Source: RGIG8124 sp045130665 (GTDB taxonomy: Bacteria > Bacillota > Clostridia > Christensenellales > CAG-917). Taken from it: a stretch of 64,000 bases of DNA. The notes below the pieces were generated by a model. It saw nothing but the letters and a program-made list of their open reading frames with translations. It ran no database searches and was not told where the DNA came from. The stretch spans positions 152,419-216,418 of the forward strand of contig JBGUQC010000001.1 of NCBI GenBank assembly GCA_045130665.1, written 5' to 3'. How positions within the stretch are numbered: position 1 is the stretch's first letter; each line of letters begins with the position of its first letter. The position numbers and the translations under genes are program-made. Below, piece by piece: positions 8,880 to 17,216 of this stretch.

Positions 8880-10136
8880 ATGATCGATTTAAGAATAATC
8901 AAGATGGTGGATGAAGTATTATATGAATCTATGATTCAAGAACTTCATCGTCAACAAAACAATCTAGAATTAATTGCAAGTGAAAACTTAGTATCTCCAG
9001 CAGTTATGGCTGCACAAGGATCCTTCTTAACAAACAAATATGCTGAAGGTTATCCAGGACATAGATATTATGGCGGATGTGAATATGTAGACGTTGCTGA
9101 AGAATTAGCAATTGAAAGAGCTAAAGAGTTATTTGGCTGTAAATTTGCAAACGTACAACCACACTCAGGTTCAAATGCTAACTTTGCAGTATATTATGCA
9201 ATTCTAAACCCAGGAGACACAATCTTAGGTATGGATCTTGCAAATGGTGGACACTTAACACATGGTGCAAAAGTTAATGCATCTGGTAAGGTATATAACG
9301 CTTTTGGATACAAAGTAAATCCAGATACTGGTGTATTAGATTATGATGCTATCCAAAAACAAGCAGAAGAAGTAAAACCAAAGTTAATCGTTGCAGGTGG
9401 TTCTGCATATCCAAGAATCATAGATTTCAAACGCTTTAGAGAAATCGCAGATTCAGTTGGCGCATATTTAATGGTAGATATTGCACATATTGCAGGTTTA
9501 GTTATTGCAGGTGAACATCCATCTCCAATGCCATATGCACACTTTGTAACATCCACAACACATAAGACAATGCGTGGACCACGTGGCGGTATTATTCTTA
9601 CAAACGATGAAGAACTCGCAAAGAAAGTGGATAAGGCAATCTTCCCACAATCTCAAGGTGGTCCTTTAATGCATGTTATAGCTGCTAAAGCTATAGCTTT
9701 AAAGGAAGCAACAAAGCCAGAATTCAAAGAATACCAAGCACAAATTGTTAAGAACGCAAAATGTCTTGCAAATACTTTAATTAGCCGTGGTATTAACTTA
9801 GTATCTGGTGGAACAGATAACCACTTAATGCTCTTAAATCTTGTTGGCACAGGTGTAACAGGTAAGGAATTAGAAACATGGATGGATATGGCAAATATTA
9901 CTCTTAATAAGAACGCTATTCCAAATGATCCAGAAAAACCAACAATCACATCTGGTGTAAGAGTTGGAACCCCAACTGTAACAACAAGAGGAATGAAGGA
10001 AAAAGAAATGGTAATCATTGGTAACTTAATCGCAGACGTTATTGAACGTAAAGAGGAAGCTATTCCAGAAGTTAAGGCAAGAGTATTAGACTTAACAAGC
10101 CGTTTCCCAGTATATCAAGACGACGTTATCTATTAA
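8880..10136 (+). CDS. glyA: Serine hydroxymethyltransferase
   Basis: PLP enzyme interconverting serine and glycine with transfer of the one-carbon unit to tetrahydrofolate. NLELIASENLVSPAV is the N-terminal signature; the PLP Lys is K229 in TTHKTMRGPRGG. At 418 residues it is full length. The start at 8880 has AAGGAG at a suitable distance; the first nine residues are slightly longer than in most homologues, and an internal Met at residue 9 is possible. nth follows after 1 nt. Confidence 0.96.
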   Translation: MIDLRIIKMVDEVLYESMIQELHRQQNNLELIASENLVSPAVMAAQGSFLTNKYAEGYPGHRYYGGCEYVDVAEELAIERAKELFGCKFANVQPHSGSNANFAVYYAILNPGDTILGMDLANGGHLTHGAKVNASGKVYNAFGYKVNPDTGVLDYDAIQKQAEEVKPKLIVAGGSAYPRIIDFKRFREIADSVGAYLMVDIAHIAGLVIAGEHPSPMPYAHFVTSTTHKTMRGPRGGIILTNDEELAKKVDKAIFPQSQGGPLMHVIAAKAIALKEATKPEFKEYQAQIVKNAKCLANTLISRGINLVSGGTDNHLMLLNLVGTGVTGKELETWMDMANITLNKNAIPNDPEKPTITSGVRVGTPTVTTRGMKEKEMVIIGNLIADVIERKEEAIPEVKARVLDLTSRFPVYQDDVIY

Positions 10137-10137
10137 G

Positions 10138-10761
10138 ATGAAACAAAAAAACATTGAGATATATAATAGATTGGATGCTATGCATCCAGATGCAGAATGC
10201 GAATTGAATTATGGAGATCCATTTCAATTATTAGTGGCTGTAATATTATCCGCTCAATGTACAGATAAAAGAGTAAACGAAGTCACCAAAGAACTCTTCA
10301 AAGTTGTAAAGACTCCAGAAGATATGGTGAACATAAAAAGAGAAGAACTTGAAAAATTAATCTTTACTTGTGGTTTTTATCACAATAAAGCAAAATCTCT
10401 TCAAGGTATGGCAGCATCTGTAGTTAAAAAAGGGTATGTTCCAGATAATATGGAAGAACTCCTAGAACTAGATGGTGTTGGTAGAAAAACAGCAAATGTA
10501 ATTATGGCGGAAGCTTATAAAAAACCTGCAATTGCTGTAGATACTCATGTTTTTAGAGTTTCTAACAGAATTGGTTTGGTAAATGAAGATACGCCAGAAA
10601 AAACTGAGTTTGCACTAAAGAAAGAATTTGATGAAGATAAATGGTCTCATCTGCATCACCTCTTAATATTCCAAGGAAGATATGTGTGCAAATCTCAAAA
10701 ACCAAATTGTAAAGAATGTAAGCTACAAGATATGTGTAAGTATTACGGAGAAAAAAGATGA
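10138..10761 (+). CDS. nth: Endonuclease III
   Basis: Bifunctional DNA glycosylase/AP lyase for oxidised pyrimidines. The helix-hairpin-helix is LDGVGRKTANVIM with catalytic Lys117, and Asp135 lies in VDTHV. The [4Fe-4S] ligands are Cys184, Cys191, Cys194 and Cys200 (C-x6-C-x2-C-x5-C). Length 207 is normal. It starts 1 nt after glyA and overlaps nfnA by 4 nt, so it is part of a long operon. Confidence 0.96.
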   Translation: MKQKNIEIYNRLDAMHPDAECELNYGDPFQLLVAVILSAQCTDKRVNEVTKELFKVVKTPEDMVNIKREELEKLIFTCGFYHNKAKSLQGMAASVVKKGYVPDNMEELLELDGVGRKTANVIMAEAYKKPAIAVDTHVFRVSNRIGLVNEDTPEKTEFALKKEFDEDKWSHLHHLLIFQGRYVCKSQKPNCKECKLQDMCKYYGEKR

Positions 10762-11585
10762 AAAACTATGAAATAATTTCAAAGAGAGTCTTGGCTGAGA
10801 ATGTTATAGAATATAACATTTATGCTCCAAATGTGGCTAGACATGCTAAAGCAGGACAGTTCATTATCTTGAGAACAGATAAAGAGGGCGAAAGAGTTCC
10901 TTTCACAATCTGTGATTACTCAAGAGAAAACGGAACTGTTTGTATCCTAGTTCAAACTGTTGGGTACACAACAATGAAACTATCTCAAATGAATGTAGGA
11001 GATGCCTTATCAGATTTTGTTGGACCATTAGGAAATCCAACAGACTTATCTGAATATAATAGCGTGTTGTTAGTTGGTGGCGGAATTGGTTCTGCTGTCA
11101 TTTATCCACAAGCAAAACAATTAAAAAGTGAAGGAAAGGCAGTAGACGTAGTAGTCGGTGCAAGAAATATTTCACTAATTATGTATGAGAATGAGTTCAA
11201 AATGAACTCAGATAACCTTTATCTCATTACAGATGATGGTAGCAATGGAAAGAAAGGTTTCGTAACAGACTATATCAAAGAATTGGTAGATGGCGGAAAA
11301 CACTATGATGCAATCTTAGCAGTTGGACCACTTCCAATGATGAGAGCTGTTTGTAACCTAACAAAAGAATATGGCATTAAGACAATCGTTTCTATGAACT
11401 CATTAATGGTTGATGGAACAGGTATGTGTGGATGCTGTAGATTAACAGTAGGCGATAAGACTAAATATGCTTGCATAGATGGTCCAGAATTTGATGGCCA
11501 CCTCGTAGACTTTGATGAGGCTATCTCACGTTCTAGATTATATAAAGCCGAAGAACAAGAACATTTATGTTCTTTAAGGGGGTAA
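10758..11585 (+). CDS. nfnA: NADH-dependent reduced ferredoxin:NADP+ oxidoreductase, small subunit
   Basis: FAD/NAD-binding ferredoxin reductase-type subunit with a [2Fe-2S] cluster. The N-terminal beta-barrel contains VPFTICDYS for FAD; LLVGGGIGSAVIYP is the NAD-binding segment; the cluster ligands are in GMCGCCRLTV and the later YACIDGPEF. Together with the next gene it would form NfnAB, the electron-bifurcating transhydrogenase of anaerobes that couples ferredoxin and NADH oxidation to NADP+ reduction. PyrK-like dihydroorotate dehydrogenase subunits are similar, but an NfnB partner immediately downstream decides the call. Confidence 0.9.
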   Translation: MKNYEIISKRVLAENVIEYNIYAPNVARHAKAGQFIILRTDKEGERVPFTICDYSRENGTVCILVQTVGYTTMKLSQMNVGDALSDFVGPLGNPTDLSEYNSVLLVGGGIGSAVIYPQAKQLKSEGKAVDVVVGARNISLIMYENEFKMNSDNLYLITDDGSNGKKGFVTDYIKELVDGGKHYDAILAVGPLPMMRAVCNLTKEYGIKTIVSMNSLMVDGTGMCGCCRLTVGDKTKYACIDGPEFDGHLVDFDEAISRSRLYKAEEQEHLCSLRG

Positions 11586-11587
11586 AT

Positions 11588-12958
11588 ATGGATAATAGTG
11601 TAAGACATGTAATTCCATCACAAGATCCAAAAGTTAGAGTTAATAACTTTAACGAAGTTGCCCTTGGTTTTGATGTAGATACAGCAACAGCAGAAGCAAA
11701 GAGATGCTTACAATGTAAGAATCCTCAATGTGTAAAAGGTTGTCCTGTTAATGTAAATATTCCAGGTTTCGTTGGCAAAATCGCAAATGGAGATATAGAT
11801 GGCGCAGCTGCAATCTTAGAAAAAGATAATAACTTAGCTGCAATTTGTGGAAGAGTTTGTCCACAAGAAAGACAATGTGAATCTCTTTGTATTAGAAAAC
11901 TTAAACTTGGTGGTTCAGTTGCAATTGGTGCTCTAGAAAGATTTGTTGCAGACTGTGCAATAGAAAAGAGCTTAGAAAAACCACTAGACACATTTAAAGA
12001 CAAGAGAGTAGCTGTTGTAGGTTCTGGTCCTGCATCATTAACATGTGCTGCAAATTTAGCATCACAAGGTGTACAAGTTACAATGTACGAAGCACTTCAT
12101 AAAGCAGGTGGTGTTCTTGTTTATGGAATTCCAGAATTCAGACTTCCAAAGGCACTCGTACAAAAGGTTATAGACCGTATCGTAGATATAGGTGTAAAAA
12201 TTGAATTAAACCAAGTTGTTGGTAAAACCATCTATATAGATGAATTACTCGCCGAATATGATGCAGTATTCATTGGAACAGGTGCAGGCTTACCACAATT
12301 CTTACGTTGTCCAGGCGAAAACTTGGGTGGTGTATATTCTGCAAATGAGTACCTCACAAGAGTAAATCTCATGAAGGCATATAACAAAGAATCCATTACA
12401 CCAGTAAAACGTGGAAAGAAAGTTGTAGTTGTTGGCGCAGGAAACGTTGCTATGGACTCTGCAAGAACCGCAATTAGACTTGGTGGAGAAGTTCACCTAG
12501 TTTATCGTAGATCGCGTCAGGAGATGCCTGCAAGGGCTGAGGAGATAGAACACGCTGAAGAAGAAGGGTTGATTTTCGACCTTTTAACCAATCCTGTAAG
12601 GATTTTTGGAGAAAATGGCGTTGTAACAGGCATGACTTGTATAAAAATGGAGCTTGGTGAACCAGATGCATCTGGAAGACGTAGTCCAGTTCCAGTACCA
12701 GGTTCAGAGTTTGATATCGAATGTGATCAAGTAATTGTTGCATTAGGTACATCTCCAAACCCAATTATTAAAAATAGTTGTCCAGAATTAGCTGTTTCTC
12801 CAAAAGGTACAATTCTTGCAGATGAAGAAACTGGCGAGACAAATATCAAGAACTTATATACAGGTGGAGATGCACAAACAGGTGCTGCAACAGTTATTTT
12901 AGCAATGGGTGCTGGAAAAAGAGCAGCAAATGCAATGCTAAAATCCTTTACAAAGTAA
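11588..12958 (+). CDS. nfnB: NADH-dependent reduced ferredoxin:NADP+ oxidoreductase, large subunit
   Basis: A 456-residue protein resembling the glutamate synthase small subunit. N-terminal Cys motifs (CLQCKNPQCVKGCPV and ICGRVCPQERQCESLC) bind two [4Fe-4S] clusters; VVGSGPASLTCAANLA binds FAD and VVVGAGNVAMDSARTA binds NADPH. It carries out electron bifurcation with NfnA. An in-frame ATG at 11567 lies within the end of nfnA; AAGGGGG lies 5 nt before the ATG at 11588, giving MDNSVRHVIP, so 11588 is chosen. No glutamate synthase large subunit is nearby, which supports NfnB rather than GltD. Confidence 0.92.
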   Translation: MDNSVRHVIPSQDPKVRVNNFNEVALGFDVDTATAEAKRCLQCKNPQCVKGCPVNVNIPGFVGKIANGDIDGAAAILEKDNNLAAICGRVCPQERQCESLCIRKLKLGGSVAIGALERFVADCAIEKSLEKPLDTFKDKRVAVVGSGPASLTCAANLASQGVQVTMYEALHKAGGVLVYGIPEFRLPKALVQKVIDRIVDIGVKIELNQVVGKTIYIDELLAEYDAVFIGTGAGLPQFLRCPGENLGGVYSANEYLTRVNLMKAYNKESITPVKRGKKVVVVGAGNVAMDSARTAIRLGGEVHLVYRRSRQEMPARAEEIEHAEEEGLIFDLLTNPVRIFGENGVVTGMTCIKMELGEPDASGRRSPVPVPGSEFDIECDQVIVALGTSPNPIIKNSCPELAVSPKGTILADEETGETNIKNLYTGGDAQTGAATVILAMGAGKRAANAMLKSFTK

Positions 12959-12968
12959 TAGGTGAAAT

Positions 12969-14240
12969 ATGGCAAACGATTTCTTAGATTATGTGAAGAT
13001 TTATGTAAAAGCTGGAAAGGGCGGAGATGGAGCCGTTTCATTTAGACATGAAAAATATGTTCCAAATGCTGGTCCAGATGGTGGAGATGGTGGAAAAGGT
13101 GGAGACATTGTTTTCAAGGTAGATCCATCTCTAAACACACTCGTATCTTTTAGATATCAAAAGAAATATTTTGCCGAGGATGGACAAAAAGGACAAGCAA
13201 ATAACTGTACTGGTAGAAGTGGAAAAGACTTAATTATTAAGGTTCCAGTTGGCACAGTTATAAGAGATACCAACACTAATAGTGTTGTAGCAGATTTATA
13301 CGAAGAAAACGATGAGGTAATCTTACTAAAAGGTGGACGTGGTGGAAAAGGTAATGCACGTTTTGCACATTCAAAGCGTCAAGCACCAACTTTCTCACAA
13401 TTAGGTGAAACCACAGATGAACACCAATTAACTCTTGAGTTATGCACAATTGCAGACGTAGGTTTAGTTGGATATCCAAATGTAGGTAAGTCCACTCTGT
13501 TGTCTGTATTAACATCTGCAAGACCAAAGATTGCAAATTATCACTTTACAACAATTAATCCAAACTTAGGTGTAGTTGAACTCATGACAGGTAACTTTGT
13601 CATAGCAGATATTCCTGGATTAATTGAAGGTGCATCTGAAGGCGCAGGACTTGGACATTACTTCTTAAGACATATTGAGAGGGTTAGAATCATTGTTCAC
13701 CTTGTAGATATCTCAGGAAGTGAAGGTAGAGATCCTATAAAAGATTACTATGCAATCAATGATGAATTAAAGAAACATTCAGAAGAACTCGCAAAGAAAC
13801 CACAAATTGTGGTTTGCTCAAAAGCAGACTTGCTTGAAGATAGAGCAATTATAGATGAGTTTGAAAAGGCTATTGGCAAAAAAGTTTTCGTAATTTCTTC
13901 ATACACACATGAAGGTTTGGAACCATTACTTGAAGAAATCAAGAAACAAGTAGAATTATTGCCACCACCAGCTAGAGTAGAAATAGACAAAGAATTTGTA
14001 CTCGAACAAAAGAGAGATCAAAACTATGAAATTGAAATCACTGAGGATGGAAACTTCTTAGTAACTGGTGGATTAGTAGACTTCTTAATTCAGAATGTTG
14101 TTGTGTCATCAACAGAAAGTTTTGCATTTATGCAAAAAGTTCTAAAAGATAGAGGAGTTATTAAAGATCTTTTAGATATGGGTATGCAAGAAGGCGATAT
14201 TGTTGAAATAGGCGATATCGAGTTCGAATGGGTAGAATAA
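12969..14240 (+). CDS. obgE: Obg family GTPase
   Basis: Ribosome-assembly and stress GTPase. The glycine-rich Obg domain covers about residues 1-158 (GGDGAVSFRHEKYVPNAGPD), the G domain has G1 GYPNVGKST and G3 DIPGLIEGAS, and the C-terminal OCT domain covers about 345-423. Length 423 matches Firmicute Obg proteins. The start has AGGTGA 5 nt upstream. In many relatives obgE is followed by nadD-yqeK-rsfS; here pckA, two small RNAs and a PBECR4-like gene lie in between, suggesting an insertion in the ancestral order. Confidence 0.96.
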   Translation: MANDFLDYVKIYVKAGKGGDGAVSFRHEKYVPNAGPDGGDGGKGGDIVFKVDPSLNTLVSFRYQKKYFAEDGQKGQANNCTGRSGKDLIIKVPVGTVIRDTNTNSVVADLYEENDEVILLKGGRGGKGNARFAHSKRQAPTFSQLGETTDEHQLTLELCTIADVGLVGYPNVGKSTLLSVLTSARPKIANYHFTTINPNLGVVELMTGNFVIADIPGLIEGASEGAGLGHYFLRHIERVRIIVHLVDISGSEGRDPIKDYYAINDELKKHSEELAKKPQIVVCSKADLLEDRAIIDEFEKAIGKKVFVISSYTHEGLEPLLEEIKKQVELLPPPARVEIDKEFVLEQKRDQNYEIEITEDGNFLVTGGLVDFLIQNVVVSSTESFAFMQKVLKDRGVIKDLLDMGMQEGDIVEIGDIEFEWVE

Positions 14241-14286
14241 AATTTATTTCAATAATGTTCAATTATTGTGAATAAATTGTTATAAT
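14241..14286 (+). promoter_or_regulatory. pckA promoter with overlapping inverted repeat
   Basis: TATAAT at 14281-14286 has a TTCAAT -35 candidate 17 nt upstream. A long imperfect inverted repeat spans 14241-14278: left arm AATTTATTTCAATAA, right arm TTATTGTGAATAAATT, 7-nt centre. It covers the -35 region and has no T run, so an operator is more likely than a terminator. The regulator is unknown. Confidence 0.55.
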
Positions 14287-14319
14287 GAAAAATAATAATC
14301 AAGTTTTGGAGATAAATTT

Positions 14320-15924
14320 ATGAAAAAAATCGACTTAACAAAATATGGTATCACAGGTACTACCGAAATCGTTTACAATCCTTCATACGAACAATTATTT
14401 GAAGAAGAAATGAAACCAGGCCTTACTGGCTATGATGTTGGTCAAGTAAGTGAATTGGGTGCAGTTAACGTCATGACAGGCGTATATACTGGTCGTTCTC
14501 CTAAAGATAAATACATCGTTATGGATAAAAACTCAAAAGACACAGTTTGGTGGACAACAGATGGTTATAAGAATGATAACCATCCAATGTCAGAAGATAC
14601 ATGGGCAGACATGAAAAAACTTGCTGTAAAAGAGTTAAGCAATAAGAGATTATTCGTTGTAGATTCATATTGCGGAGCAAATAAAGATACTCGTATGGCA
14701 GTTCGTTTTATTATGGAAGTTGCATGGCAAGCACACTTCATTAAAAACATGTTCATTGTTCCAACAGATGAAGAGTTAGAAACATATGAACCAGACTTCG
14801 TTGTTTACAACGCATCTAAGGCAAAAGTAGATAACTTCAAAGATTATGGTCTAAATTCTGAAACATGTGTTGCATTCAACATCACAAGCCGTGAACAAGT
14901 TATTTTAAATACATGGTATGGTGGAGAAATGAAGAAAGGTATGTTCTCAATGATGAACTACTATCTACCACTCAAAGGAATTGCTTCAATGCACTGTTCT
15001 GCAAACACAGATATGAATGGCAAAAACACAGCAATTTTCTTCGGTTTATCTGGAACAGGTAAGACCACATTATCCACAGATCCAAAGCGTTTATTAATTG
15101 GTGACGATGAGCATGGTTGGGATGACAATGGTGTCTTCAACTTCGAGGGTGGATGCTATGCCAAGGTTATTAACCTTGATAAAGACTCAGAACCAGATAT
15201 TTATAATGCAATTAAGAGAAATGCATTACTTGAAAACGTAACATTAGACAAAGATGGAAAGATTGATTTCGCAGACAAATCTGTAACGGAGAACACACGT
15301 GTTTCTTATCCAATCACACACATCAAAAATATTGTTCGTCCAATCTCAGCTGCTCCAGCTGCAAACAATGTAATTTTCTTATCTGCAGATGCATTTGGTG
15401 TATTACCACCAGTATCAATTTTAACTCCAGAACAAACACAATATTACTTCCTTTCTGGATTCACAGCAAAACTTGCTGGAACAGAACGTGGAATTACAGA
15501 ACCAACACCAACATTCAGTGCATGTTTCGGACAAGCATTCTTAGAGCTTGAACCAACAAAGTATGCTGAAGAGTTAGTAAAGAGAATGCAAGCAAGTGGT
15601 GCAAAAGCATATCTTGTTAACACAGGTTGGAATGGAACAGGTAAGAGAATTTCAATTAAAGACACTCGTGGAATCATCGATGCTATCTTAAACGGAGATA
15701 TTAAGAATGTTCCAACAAAGAATATACCATACTTCAATTTTGAAGTACCAACAGTCCTTAATGGTGTTGCAACCGAAATCTTAGATCCAAAAGATACATA
15801 TGCAAATCCAGCAGATTGGGATGCAAAAGCAAAAGACTTAGCATCTAGATTCATCAAGAACTTCGAGAAGTATACATTTAATGCCGCAGGTAAAGCTCTT
15901 GTAAAGGCTGGTCCACAACTATAA
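14320..15924 (+). CDS. pckA: Phosphoenolpyruvate carboxykinase (ATP)
   Basis: Interconverts oxaloacetate and phosphoenolpyruvate using ATP/ADP. TGRSPKDKY near residue 58 is the N-terminal substrate motif, FFGLSGTGKTTLS is the kinase P-loop, and LIGDDEHGWD supplies the metal-binding Asp. At 534 residues it is full length and of the ATP type. It stands alone with its own promoter and terminator. In anaerobes it often runs toward oxaloacetate; with the icd and citrate synthase genes in this window it supplies a 2-oxoglutarate branch. That pathway is inference. Confidence 0.97.
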   Translation: MKKIDLTKYGITGTTEIVYNPSYEQLFEEEMKPGLTGYDVGQVSELGAVNVMTGVYTGRSPKDKYIVMDKNSKDTVWWTTDGYKNDNHPMSEDTWADMKKLAVKELSNKRLFVVDSYCGANKDTRMAVRFIMEVAWQAHFIKNMFIVPTDEELETYEPDFVVYNASKAKVDNFKDYGLNSETCVAFNITSREQVILNTWYGGEMKKGMFSMMNYYLPLKGIASMHCSANTDMNGKNTAIFFGLSGTGKTTLSTDPKRLLIGDDEHGWDDNGVFNFEGGCYAKVINLDKDSEPDIYNAIKRNALLENVTLDKDGKIDFADKSVTENTRVSYPITHIKNIVRPISAAPAANNVIFLSADAFGVLPPVSILTPEQTQYYFLSGFTAKLAGTERGITEPTPTFSACFGQAFLELEPTKYAEELVKRMQASGAKAYLVNTGWNGTGKRISIKDTRGIIDAILNGDIKNVPTKNIPYFNFEVPTVLNGVATEILDPKDTYANPADWDAKAKDLASRFIKNFEKYTFNAAGKALVKAGPQL

Positions 15925-15947
15925 TTTAATCATAGATTAAAAAAATG

Positions 15948-15977
15948 AAATCCAGGGTGTAAAAGCCTTGGATTTTT
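15948..15977 (+). terminator. Intrinsic terminator after pckA
   Basis: AAATCCAGGG and CCTTGGATTT form a 10-bp stem with one G-U pair, followed by TTTTTT. It isolates pckA from the small RNA genes. Confidence 0.85.
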
Positions 15978-15980
15978 TAT

Positions 15981-16009
15981 TTGACTCAAAATGAAAAATG
16001 TATTATATT
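15981..16009 (+). promoter_or_regulatory. Promoter of small RNA 1
   Basis: TTGACT (15981-15986), 17-nt spacer, TATATT (16004-16009). The first helix of the RNA starts 6 nt after the -10, exactly as for the second copy. Confidence 0.8.
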
Positions 16010-16013
16010 GATT

Positions 16014-16170
16014 GTGCAAATGGAGAGCATTTGCATTCGTAGGCAGGTCTTACGTCTTCCGTAGATCCACAGGGCTTGGTCAGGGAAGTGCTGTGGGGAG
16101 GTATTGAAATATGGTTATTGCTTAGCCGATGCCTGACTAGGGTAACACCGAAAGAAAAGCATATTTTTTT
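16014..16170 (+). ncRNA. Structured small RNA, copy 1 of a tandem pair
   Basis: An independently transcribed RNA of about 155 nt between pckA and a PBECR4-like gene. Visible helices: P1 TGCAAATG/CATTTGCA (16015-16035, 5-nt loop); P2 CGTAGG/CTTACG (16038-16054, 5-nt loop); P3 CCACAG/CTGTGG (16067-16096) around an 18-nt loop containing TTGGTCAGGGAAGTG; and a pseudoknot between GTCAGG in that loop (16079-16084) and CCTGAC at 16132-16137. The 3' part has TAGGGTAACACCGAAAG and ends in a T run. Copy 2 repeats the same plan with compensating changes. No translation signals are visible. I do not recognise the class; raiA-motif-like RNA or a 6S-like regulator are only guesses to test against Rfam. Confidence 0.8.
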
Positions 16171-16176
16171 ATTCTT

Positions 16177-16205
16177 TTGACATTTTGGGAACAAAATGAT
16201 ATATT
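16177..16205 (+). promoter_or_regulatory. Promoter of small RNA 2
   Basis: TTGACA (16177-16182), 17-nt spacer, TATATT (16200-16205), directly downstream of the first RNA's T run. Confidence 0.88.
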
Positions 16206-16209
16206 AATA

Positions 16210-16396
16210 GTGCAAGATAATTTATCTTGTATCGTAGATTATTTCTACGTTAACCGTTGATCTACAATGTTTGGTTAGGGAAGTGTTGTAGGTAGGCAAA
16301 TGTAAGGTTAATGCTATTCCAATACCTAAATAGGGTAACACCGAAAGAAAAGCATCTTTAGAAAATAATCCCCATTTATTTGGGGATATTTTTTTA
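16210..16396 (+). ncRNA. Structured small RNA, copy 2 of a tandem pair
   Basis: A paralogue of the RNA about 196 nt upstream. P1 TGCAAGAT/ATCTTGTA (16211-16231); P2 CGTAGA/TCTACG (16233-16249); P3 CTACAA/TTGTAG (16262-16291) around an 18-nt loop containing TTGGTTAGGGAAGTG; pseudoknot TTAGG (16275-16279) with CCTAA (16325-16329). The stretch TAGGGTAACACCGAAAGA plus AAAGCAT (16331-16355) is identical to copy 1. Helices keep their geometry while bases differ, which is direct evidence for selection on structure. It ends at a strong hairpin ATCCCCA/TGGGGAT with a T run (about 16368-16396). Confidence 0.83.
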
Positions 16397-16423
16397 TCCC
16401 AAAAATATATAAAAACATTTCTT

Positions 16424-16468
16424 ATGTACATATATGTGTACATACATTTTTACTATTGTATAGTAAAA
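16424..16468 (+). promoter_or_regulatory. Two inverted repeats upstream of the PBECR4-like gene
   Basis: ATGTACA/TGTACAT with a 6-nt centre (16424-16443) is followed by a perfect 9-bp repeat TTTTACTAT-TGT-ATAGTAAAA (16448-16468). Both lie in the presumed promoter region, 38-82 nt before the start codon, and look like operators. No convincing -35/-10 pair could be fixed. Confidence 0.45.
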
Positions 16469-16505
16469 TATTATTAGAAAGAAGACTCTAAGGAGAAAAG
16501 GCTTT

Positions 16506-17171
16506 ATGGATATTTTATTAGAAGCAGCTAAATATTATAAAGAGAATTTGGAAAACGCAAAGTTTGTTATACAAGCAGGAAAGAATGATAATTTAATCAC
16601 TTTTATATTGTGTTTTAATGCAAAACATTTTAAACATTTATTAGGTCTTCATAAGTTAACAGATATTCCTATTATGAATAGACCAAGTGAAATATTATAT
16701 CATCAAATACTAGATGGAAAAACGACATATGACGATATTAAGAAGAGTGTTCATTTTAATGATATCGAGTCTAGAATTAATAATTTTAAATATTTAAAAG
16801 AGATTATTTTATCATCAAAATATTTGAGAAAATCAAATAATGGTTTATTCTATAGAATAAAAGCAGATTTATTATTCATGAAAAATAAAAACGATAATTA
16901 TATTAATTTGTTTAGCAAAATAGTGGATGGCGTAAATATTGCTATACCAGTATCTTTCTTTTCATCAACTAATCCATATTATTTAGTTGAAAAATCTTCA
17001 AGATGGACTATTTTAGCAATTCATGAAATGAATAAAGATGGACTATTTGGTTCGTTAACTGAAGAAGAATTTAATAAAATTATTGAGAAAAGCATAAAAG
17101 ATATTGAGGAAGGTCGTGTTTATACAGCAGAAGAAGTTGATGCATTATTAGATGAATTGTTAAAACGATAA
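16506..17171 (+). CDS. PBECR4-like (predicted nuclease/toxin domain) protein
   Basis: A 221-residue protein of no known pathway. Residues 40-58 (NAKHFKHLLGLHKLTDIPI) followed by ILYHQILDGKTTYDDIKKS resemble the PBECR4 domain, a predicted RelE/barnase/EndoU-like nuclease family named from phage and polymorphic-toxin surveys. This is pattern recognition from memory. The C-terminus carries EEVDALLDELLKR. No signal peptide or membrane helix is seen and no antitoxin gene adjoins it. Its codons look more A/T-rich than those of its neighbours, and it interrupts the usual obgE to nadD order, so acquisition by transfer is plausible. AAGGAG lies about 11 nt before the ATG. Confidence 0.6.
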   Translation: MDILLEAAKYYKENLENAKFVIQAGKNDNLITFILCFNAKHFKHLLGLHKLTDIPIMNRPSEILYHQILDGKTTYDDIKKSVHFNDIESRINNFKYLKEIILSSKYLRKSNNGLFYRIKADLLFMKNKNDNYINLFSKIVDGVNIAIPVSFFSSTNPYYLVEKSSRWTILAIHEMNKDGLFGSLTEEEFNKIIEKSIKDIEEGRVYTAEEVDALLDELLKR

Positions 17172-17180
17172 AATCGCTTA

Positions 17181-17209
17181 TTGTAAATTAATATCAAAAA
17201 TGATATTAT
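17181..17209 (+). promoter_or_regulatory. Promoter placing transcription start at the nadD-yqeK start codon
   Basis: TTGTAA (17181-17186), 17-nt spacer, TATTAT (17204-17209). The ATG at 17217 comes 7 nt after the -10, so the predicted mRNA starts at or one base from the start codon. There is no Shine-Dalgarno, consistent with a leaderless message. Confidence 0.6.
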
Positions 17210-17216
17210 TTATTGT

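Noticed and set aside
16014..16396. Small RNAs as SRP RNA, tmRNA or RNase P RNA
   Set aside because: The conserved SRP tetraloop region, tmRNA tag frame and tRNA-like ends, and RNase P core sequences are not present.
16003..16443. Two minus-strand frames (63 and 73 residues) over the small RNAs
   Set aside because: No ribosome site, and the covarying helices and plus-strand promoters explain the sequence.
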